From assembly GCA_947565255.1 (NCBI GenBank), contig CANOFI010000147.1, positions 1 to 6,113 on the forward strand: a stretch of DNA of 6,113 nucleotides. Reading direction: 5' to 3'. This stretch comes from an uncultured Lachnospiraceae bacterium (GTDB lineage Bacteria; Bacillota; Clostridia; Lachnospirales; Lachnospiraceae). This document shows, piece after piece, positions 1 to 4,634 of this stretch (positions are counted from its first letter, which is position 1; every line of letters begins with the position of its first letter). Made by a program: the position numbers and the translations under genes. The notes beneath the pieces are model-generated. The model was not told the DNA's origin, searched no databases, and worked only from the letters and a program-made list of their open reading frames with translations.

Positions 1-86
1 TCGCGATCCCCTCTTGTTACGCTTGTCCCACTGCCCTAAGCAGCAGACTGTTTTTCATAGATTTTTTTTGTTCATCCATTCCACAA

Positions 87-116
87 TTGCCCTTCCATAT
101 ATGTTTCTATGATAAT
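87..116 (+). promoter_or_regulatory. weak candidate sigma-A promoter
   Basis: TTGCCC at 87-92 (4 of 6 matches to TTGACA) is followed after 18 bp by GATAAT at 111-116 (5 of 6 matches to TATAAT). If used, transcription would start near 123 and leave a leader of about 140 nt before the coding start at 264. That leader would include the inverted repeat at 142-176. The surrounding DNA is AT-rich, so chance matches are likely. The site at 199-226 is the better candidate for the same gene. Confidence 0.25.
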
Positions 117-141
117 ATATTGCGCCTTTCAGATTAATGTG

Positions 142-176
142 CATGAAAATGCGGCCGTCTTATGGCATATTTCATG
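142..176. repeat. imperfect inverted repeat, possible operator or leader hairpin
   Basis: The left arm 142-152 (CATGAAAATGC) pairs with the right arm 165-176 over 11 base pairs, with one bulged A at 169 and a 12-nt loop at 153-164. There is no T-run directly after it, so it does not look like an intrinsic terminator. It lies about 22 bp upstream of the candidate -35 element at 199, where an operator could sit. It would instead fall inside the leader RNA if transcription began at the upstream sigma-A candidate. The function is unknown. Confidence 0.35.
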
Positions 177-198
177 TTATTTTATGTCAACCGCACTC

Positions 199-226
199 TA
201 AATATATATGGTATTTCAGACGATAT
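199..226 (+). promoter_or_regulatory. candidate sigma-D/sigma-28 (motility-type) promoter
   Basis: TAAA at 199-202 is followed, after a 16-bp spacer, by GACGATAT at 219-226. The established Bacillus subtilis sigma-D consensus is TAAA, 14-16 bp, GCCGATAT, so the site matches the -35 fully, the -10 at 7 of 8 positions, and the allowed spacing. Transcription would start near 232-234, giving a leader of about 30 nt that just accommodates the ribosome binding site at 252-257. The fit in position and sequence is good, but it is a single site in AT-rich DNA and has not been tested. Confidence 0.5.
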
Positions 227-251
227 ATAGATTATCAGACAGCAAAATTAT

Positions 252-257
252 GGAGGG
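252..257 (+). promoter_or_regulatory. ribosome binding site that decides the start at 264
   Basis: GGAGGG directly abuts an ATG at 258 (zero spacing), which would not allow normal initiation. It lies 6 nt before the in-frame ATG at 264, a normal spacing, so 264 is chosen as the start. Confidence 0.8.
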
Positions 258-263
258 ATGATT

Positions 264-902
264 ATGAACAATATTACAGCACAAAAAAACACCTCTGTTC
301 AGAACCAGTACCAGACACCGGTAAAACAGGATGCATCCATGTCCTCCTACAAGCTCTCCATTTATACAAAAATCGAAGAATGGTCTTCGCAGGCCGACCG
401 CGACGACTTTGTATGGGTCAGCATTTCCGATGAATGTTTCGCAGCGATGAAGCAGAATCCCTCTTATGAAAACTGGGTGCTGGACAAAATCCATCGTTTT
501 TATGCTTCCTGCTCGGGCGATCATTCTGATACCTTTGCCGTTTTACAATTCGGCCCGCAGGAAGCCGACTATAAAGAAACGGTGCACACCAGACCTGACC
601 GCAGAACAAGGGAGCATTTAAGACAGCAGGAAGAGGATGCCAAAAGAGAGCTTCGGAAAAAACGCAAAAAGCAATATGAAAAAAAACTGTTAGAGCAAAA
701 ATGGATCAAACAGGAAATAGAGAGAACATATGTTCAGCTGAAGATTCTGGACCACCGGATACAGGTTCAGAATGAAAATAAAGCCCTGCGCTTTGATAAA
801 GAATTTTATCCGGCCGACCACTCCGCATCTTTATATGCTGCAGCAAAACGAAGGGCCTCTGCTTACGAGGCAACGTTTCTCTACAATGACGGCCGGATCT
901 GA
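264..902 (+). CDS. uncharacterised charged coiled-coil protein, 212 aa
   Basis: I do not recognise this protein with confidence. It has no signal peptide and no membrane segment, so it should be cytoplasmic. Residues 1-30 are polar and probably disordered. Residues about 31-110 look folded and contain the stretch VSISDECF (52-59), followed by a methionine, a PSYENW segment (66-71) and a later LQFG (94-97). From memory, similar SISDE...M...P.YE.WVL patterns occur in hypothetical proteins of Lachnospiraceae, but no family name can be assigned securely. Residues about 110-175 are very rich in K, R, E and Q and form a long basic amphipathic helix, probably a coiled coil. The tail contains an AYEATF segment (200-205). 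The start at 264 is preferred over the ATG at 258 because of ribosome-binding-site spacing. The gene has its own candidate sigma-D promoter and converges on the ABC operon with a 6-bp gap between stops. Two A-tracts (A7 at 283-289, A8 at 679-686) lie inside the coding region. It could be a motility-regulon accessory protein, but this rests only on the promoter. Confidence 0.85.
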   Translation: MNNITAQKNTSVQNQYQTPVKQDASMSSYKLSIYTKIEEWSSQADRDDFVWVSISDECFAAMKQNPSYENWVLDKIHRFYASCSGDHSDTFAVLQFGPQEADYKETVHTRPDRRTREHLRQQEEDAKRELRKKRKKQYEKKLLEQKWIKQEIERTYVQLKILDHRIQVQNENKALRFDKEFYPADHSASLYAAAKRRASAYEATFLYNDGRI

Positions 903-908
903 TTTCTG

Positions 909-2729
909 CTAACCTGCCTCCGCCTGATATTTTTCTGCCTGAATCCGAAACATCTGTGCATATTTCCCGTCCATCTTCATCAGCTCTTCATGGCTGCCCT
1001 GCTCAATGATACGGCCGCCTTCCAGCATAATAATACGGTCGGCAATTTTCGTTGTTGACAGACGGTGGGAGATAAACAGCACGGTTTTATCTTTTGCCGC
1101 AGCAAGCATACTCTGGTTTACATTATATTCACTTATCGGGTCAAGCGCTGAGCTTGGCTCATCTAAGACCACAACCTGACAGTCCCTCGGAAAAACCCGC
1201 GCAATCGCTACCTTCTGCCCTTCCCCGCCGGACAGCAGCACGCCCTTTTCATCAAACTCACGGGAAACCACGGTCTGAATTCCCATAGGAAGCGTGCCTA
1301 ATTTTTCCTGAAAACCGCTTTGTTCCAGTGCATCCCGAATAGCCGGTTCATCGGCTTCTTTCACATTGTCCATTTTTACATTTTCAGCGATTGTAGCGGC
1401 AAGCAGCTGATAATCCTGAAAGACCACGCCGTAATAGTTCCGGTATTCCTTCAGCTTATAATCCCTGATATCAGTCTTCCCCAGGCAGATTTTGCCCTGA
1501 CTGACGTCATACAGCCGCATAAGAAGCTTAATCAGGGTCGTTTTGCCGGCGCCGTTATAGCCTACCAGCGCCACCTTTTCCCCCGGATGAATCGTCAGGC
1601 TGATATCCTTTAAGGTTGGCTCCTCCATACCCTCATACGTAAAGGATACCCCTTCCAGCGAAATGGCTGCCGGCTCTTCTGGCACAAAAAGCGCGCCCTC
1701 TTTATCCGCCATTTTCGGCTCATATTCCAGAAAACGCCGGAATTTTTCAATATACAGGCTGTCTTTTTTTAATTTATTGAAGAAATGAACCATGCCGTAC
1801 CAGCTGTCGCTGAACCCGATTGCCCCATTGTAGAGCGCAAAAAAGCTCCCGTATGTATATCTGTGCTGCGCCAGCACTCCGTACAGAAGATATCCCATAT
1901 ATCCTCCGCGCAGCAGGGCGCTGTAAAAAAATGCATTTGACATCCATTCTATCCACATCATTTTAAACCCATATTTACGGATTGCCTTTATCAGCTTTAC
2001 ATTCGTCTCGCAAAAGTTATCAACCAGTATCCCCTTAACCGGCGTCAGGCGAACTTCCTTTGCATAATCCTGCTGGTATAGAACTCTGCTCGTATAATCC
2101 CGTTTTCTCTGCAGAGGCTTTTGTTCTACGGACAGGCCATAGCTCAGCTTATTGAGCTTATTCTGCACGATTCCTTCCAGAACAAGCCCCAGAGCCACAA
2201 TCGCAAGCCCAAACGCGTTGATGCTGGCAATCACTGCTGTCGTTCCGGCTACGACCGTAACGCGGGACAAAACCTCGCCCACCGATTCCAGCACATCCAG
2301 CGCCTTTGCGTCCGATTCTGACATTGCCCATACAAAATCATTATAAAACTTCGGATTGTCATAGCAGGCGAGCTCCATCTTCTGTGCCTTTGCAAATAAT
2401 TCCTCATGCATTTTTCCATACAAATATTCCTTTTTTCTCGGCAGATAGCTGCCTTCATACAAGCCCTTCAACAGCGCCAGAAGCGTATTCAGTAAAAGGA
2501 CGAAAAGAAGGAACGGCAGCATGCCGATAAACGGCCGGTTGTGCTGCAGGCCATCCAGGACGTATTTTGCAATGTATACGTTGTCCAATACCTTCACGGT
2601 TCCCGACAGGAAGGAGGAAAACACCTTCCATACCACAAGTCCCGGCGTATACCGGGCGATAAACCGCAGCATCAGAAAATTGTTGGCGCACACTCTTTTA
2701 AAGCTCTGCTTTTCTTCTTTTTGGGCCAT
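909..2729 (-). CDS. ABC-1: ABC exporter half-transporter, membrane plus ATPase domains, 606 aa
   Basis: An inner-membrane exporter subunit with six membrane helices (about residues 30-310) fused to an ATP-binding domain (about 355-590). Its length is normal for the MdlB/MsbA-type class. All ATPase motifs are present: A-loop Tyr365, Walker A GYNGAGKTT (390-398), Q-loop Gln438, signature LSGGEGQ (499-505), Walker B ending in LDEPSS with catalytic Glu524, D-loop SALD, and switch His555. The N-terminus is short, with no C39 peptidase domain. The loop motifs ACYDNPKFYND (about 121-131) and YQQDYAKEVRL (218-228) mark the presumed coupling helices. Two adjacent ATGs exist. The one at 2729 lies 6 nt after GGAGGG and is preferred; 2732 would leave only 3 nt. 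With this start, the last base of the ABC-2 stop codon is the first base of the ABC-1 start (TGATG), implying translational coupling and probable assembly with ABC-2. The protein resembles ABC-3 more than ABC-2. The substrate (peptide, lipid or drug) cannot be told from sequence. Confidence 0.95.
   Translation of the reverse strand: MAQKEEKQSFKRVCANNFLMLRFIARYTPGLVVWKVFSSFLSGTVKVLDNVYIAKYVLDGLQHNRPFIGMLPFLLFVLLLNTLLALLKGLYEGSYLPRKKEYLYGKMHEELFAKAQKMELACYDNPKFYNDFVWAMSESDAKALDVLESVGEVLSRVTVVAGTTAVIASINAFGLAIVALGLVLEGIVQNKLNKLSYGLSVEQKPLQRKRDYTSRVLYQQDYAKEVRLTPVKGILVDNFCETNVKLIKAIRKYGFKMMWIEWMSNAFFYSALLRGGYMGYLLYGVLAQHRYTYGSFFALYNGAIGFSDSWYGMVHFFNKLKKDSLYIEKFRRFLEYEPKMADKEGALFVPEEPAAISLEGVSFTYEGMEEPTLKDISLTIHPGEKVALVGYNGAGKTTLIKLLMRLYDVSQGKICLGKTDIRDYKLKEYRNYYGVVFQDYQLLAATIAENVKMDNVKEADEPAIRDALEQSGFQEKLGTLPMGIQTVVSREFDEKGVLLSGGEGQKVAIARVFPRDCQVVVLDEPSSALDPISEYNVNQSMLAAAKDKTVLFISHRLSTTKIADRIIMLEGGRIIEQGSHEELMKMDGKYAQMFRIQAEKYQAEAG
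1738..1762. repeat. 25-bp direct repeat, copy in ABC-1
   Basis: This 25-bp stretch is identical to 5452-5476 in ABC-3 and in the same orientation. It encodes the SLYIEKFR segment linking the membrane domain to the ATPase domain. It is a remnant of gene duplication rather than a mobile element. Confidence 0.7.
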
Positions 2730-4561
2730 CATGCACCCTCCTCTCCGACATAATTCTGTGCCTGAAAGCGGAACATTTCCGCATATTTTCCATTTTTCTG
2801 CATCAGTTCCTTATGCGAACCGCTCTCAATAATTCTGCCATGCTCAAGCATATAAATCTTATCTGCAAGAACTGCCGAGGACAAACGGTGGGAAATAAAG
2901 ACGACCGCCTTGTTCTCGCAGGCCTTCAGCATGCTTTCATACATCTGGTATTCCGCAATCGGGTCAAGCGCCGAGCTTGGCTCGTCTAAAATGGCAATGC
3001 CGCAGTCTTTGGCAAACACACGTGCAATGGCAATCTTCTGGCTCTCTCCGCCGGACAGCACCGCTCCGTCCGCGTCAAATTCCCTTGTCAGCATCGTCTC
3101 GATTCCTTTCGGAAGCGTCATGACCTTGTCGTAGACACCGCTGTTTTTCAACGCCATTTCCACCGTTTCGCGGTCCGCCTCCTCCATCCTGCGCATCAGC
3201 ACATTTTCCGCCACAGTCAGGCTGAAAATCCGAAAATCCTGAAATACCGTTCCAAACAGCTCCCGATACTCCCGAACCGCATACTCCCGAACATCTGTTC
3301 CGTTCAGGACAAGCCGTCCCGCGCCCGGGTCGTAGAGCCGCATCAGCAATTTGACCAGCGTTGTCTTTCCGGCGCCGTTTTCGCCCACCAGAACCACCTT
3401 TTCATTTTTGGAAATGGAAAGATTAATATCCTTCAGCACCTCTTTCTCCTGCCCGAAATAAGAAAAGGAAACGTGCTCCATCTCTAGCAGCAGATTTTCG
3501 CGGTCAACCGCTTTTCCCGGCTGGCTCTGTGAAATTTTGGGCTTATAGTCAAAAAATTCCCGGATATTCTGTATGTATAAATGATTGTCCTGCATCTTCG
3601 ATACGCAGTCCGCGTCCGCAACCAGAATTCCCGATATGTAAGAAATGGTATTAATGAGCACAATGTATTCGCTTATCTGCAGATCCTTGAAGTACAGCAG
3701 CCGGATAGACGCATACAAAATAGAGCCTGCCGTTACAAACACCTGGTTCAGGCTTTCGGAAAAACAGGACAACAGCCCAACCTTTAACCCATATTTTTTT
3801 GTGTTCTGAATCACCGCCCCGACAGCCTCCTGAAAATAGTTCATCAGAAGCCAAAACCCGTTTGTCAGACGAAGCTCTTTGGCATAATCCTGCTGGTAGA
3901 CACTGCGTTTTACGTATTCTTTTTTCCGGTCGGCGTAAATGTTCATCTGGTAAAGCTCATATTTCAGCATGTTGATTTTTTTCCCGATGATGTATGTGGA
4001 AATCATGGGAAATATGGCAAATAAAATGGCATACGGGTCTATGCGGATGGTCTTGTAGCAGAGATATCCAAGCGCCATCAGACTGACGAACAGTCCGCTC
4101 ATGTTGCCCAGCACCCGAAAAGCCCTGCCCTTGATTTGTGTCGCCGCCTTCATGTACTTGTTGTAAAATTCAGGATTTTCAAAGCATTCCAATTCACAGT
4201 CGGCCGCTTTCTGAAACATACGCACATGGAGCTTTTCATACAATTTCTGATTTCCTACGGCGTCTGTCAGATAATCAAAATAAGAAAAGCCAAAAAATAC
4301 TCCAAGGTAAAACACAATGGAGAGCAGCAAAAACGGAACGACCTCCCAGAATGATGCATCCCGCTCCACATAGCCAAGAAGCACCTCCCAGAAAATGACA
4401 CTTGAAAACACACCGTTCAGATGCTGGACGAGCCTTACCGCAAACGCCCCCGTAACCCTGCCGGGACAGGCCTGAAAGGAAATGCGTAGCATGTAGCAGT
4501 TGCTTTTCAGGGCCGCCCACAAATTTACTGATTTTTCTTTCTTTTTCTGTTCCTTTCCCAT
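2729..4561 (-). CDS. ABC-2: ABC exporter half-transporter, divergent paralogue, 610 aa
   Basis: A membrane exporter subunit with the same architecture as its neighbours: six membrane helices (about residues 35-316), then an ATPase domain (about 358-600). The motifs are intact: A-loop Tyr368, Walker A GENGAGKTT (393-401), Q-loop Gln441, signature LSGGESQ (502-508), catalytic Glu527 in LDEPSS, D-loop SALD, and switch His558. It is the outlier of the three. It has ECFENPEFYNKYMK (125-138) where the others have ACYDNP.FYNDF.W, Walker A begins GEN rather than GYN, and HRLSSAVLADK replaces HRLSTTK.ADR. The coupling-helix motif YQQDYAKELRL (222-232) is kept. The N-terminus is lysine-rich and has no peptidase domain. 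A GAAAGGA ribosome binding site ends 8 nt before the start. The gene follows ABC-3 by 73 bp and runs directly into ABC-1. The divergence beside two similar paralogues suggests it is the partner in a heterodimer. No ATPase site looks degenerate, unlike many heterodimeric exporters. The cargo is unknown. Confidence 0.95.
   Translation of the reverse strand: MGKEQKKKEKSVNLWAALKSNCYMLRISFQACPGRVTGAFAVRLVQHLNGVFSSVIFWEVLLGYVERDASFWEVVPFLLLSIVFYLGVFFGFSYFDYLTDAVGNQKLYEKLHVRMFQKAADCELECFENPEFYNKYMKAATQIKGRAFRVLGNMSGLFVSLMALGYLCYKTIRIDPYAILFAIFPMISTYIIGKKINMLKYELYQMNIYADRKKEYVKRSVYQQDYAKELRLTNGFWLLMNYFQEAVGAVIQNTKKYGLKVGLLSCFSESLNQVFVTAGSILYASIRLLYFKDLQISEYIVLINTISYISGILVADADCVSKMQDNHLYIQNIREFFDYKPKISQSQPGKAVDRENLLLEMEHVSFSYFGQEKEVLKDINLSISKNEKVVLVGENGAGKTTLVKLLMRLYDPGAGRLVLNGTDVREYAVREYRELFGTVFQDFRIFSLTVAENVLMRRMEEADRETVEMALKNSGVYDKVMTLPKGIETMLTREFDADGAVLSGGESQKIAIARVFAKDCGIAILDEPSSALDPIAEYQMYESMLKACENKAVVFISHRLSSAVLADKIYMLEHGRIIESGSHKELMQKNGKYAEMFRFQAQNYVGEEGA
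2736..2741 (-). promoter_or_regulatory. ribosome binding site of ABC-1, inside the end of ABC-2
   Basis: GGAGGG on the minus strand lies within the last codons of ABC-2, 6 nt before the ATG at 2729 and only 3 nt before the ATG at 2732. It supports the start at 2729. Because the site is embedded in the upstream coding sequence and the stop and start share a base, ribosomes finishing ABC-2 are well placed to begin ABC-1. Confidence 0.75.
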
Positions 4562-4569
4562 ATTTTGTA

Positions 4570-4576
4570 TCCTTTC
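4570..4576 (-). promoter_or_regulatory. ribosome binding site of ABC-2
   Basis: GAAAGGA on the minus strand lies 8 nt before the ATG at 4561. A second purine-rich AAGGAAG lies just upstream (4577-4583) but at a less favourable distance. The spacing supports the 610-residue start. Confidence 0.7.
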
Positions 4577-4600
4577 TTCCTTAAAATAAATAGATCATTG

Positions 4601-4615
4601 CGAATACTTTATTCG
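4601..4615. repeat. perfect 15-bp inverted repeat between ABC-3 and ABC-2
   Basis: CGAATA (4601-4606) and TATTCG (4610-4615) are exact inverted copies around a 3-nt loop. In the operon RNA this would be a 6-bp hairpin about 20 nt after the ABC-3 stop. It has only two GC pairs and no U-run directly behind it, so it is not a convincing terminator. It might be a processing or stability element, a small operator, or chance. Confidence 0.35.
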
Positions 4616-4634
4616 GAGTGACGAGTTTACCCCA

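Noticed and set aside
1..39. Open frame on the plus strand ending in TAA at 37-39, possibly the tail of an upstream gene
   Set aside because: Only 12 residues are visible and other frames are also open; there is no evidence that it is coding.
31..69. Possible terminator: short CTGC/GCAG stem followed by T-rich DNA including T8 at 62-69
   Set aside because: The stem is only 4 bp and the T-run is too far from it for a standard intrinsic terminator.
17..79. Minus-strand 20-residue ORF with a GGAAGGG sequence 10 nt upstream (90-96)
   Set aside because: It is very short and has no recognisable leader or core-peptide pattern. The spacing is long, and such ORFs are expected by chance. It could be reconsidered only if conserved in relatives.
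137..433. 98-residue plus-strand ORF overlapping the coiled-coil gene
   Set aside because: There is no proper ribosome binding site, it overlaps a better-supported gene in another frame, and its composition is unlike a real protein.
855..871. GCCTC/GAGGC hairpin as terminator of the ABC operon
   Set aside because: A 5-bp stem with a 7-nt loop and only a short, displaced T-run on the minus strand; too weak to call.
1094..2832. Plus-strand ORFs antisense to ABC-1
   Set aside because: They are shadows of a well-supported gene, with no ribosome binding sites or protein-like features.
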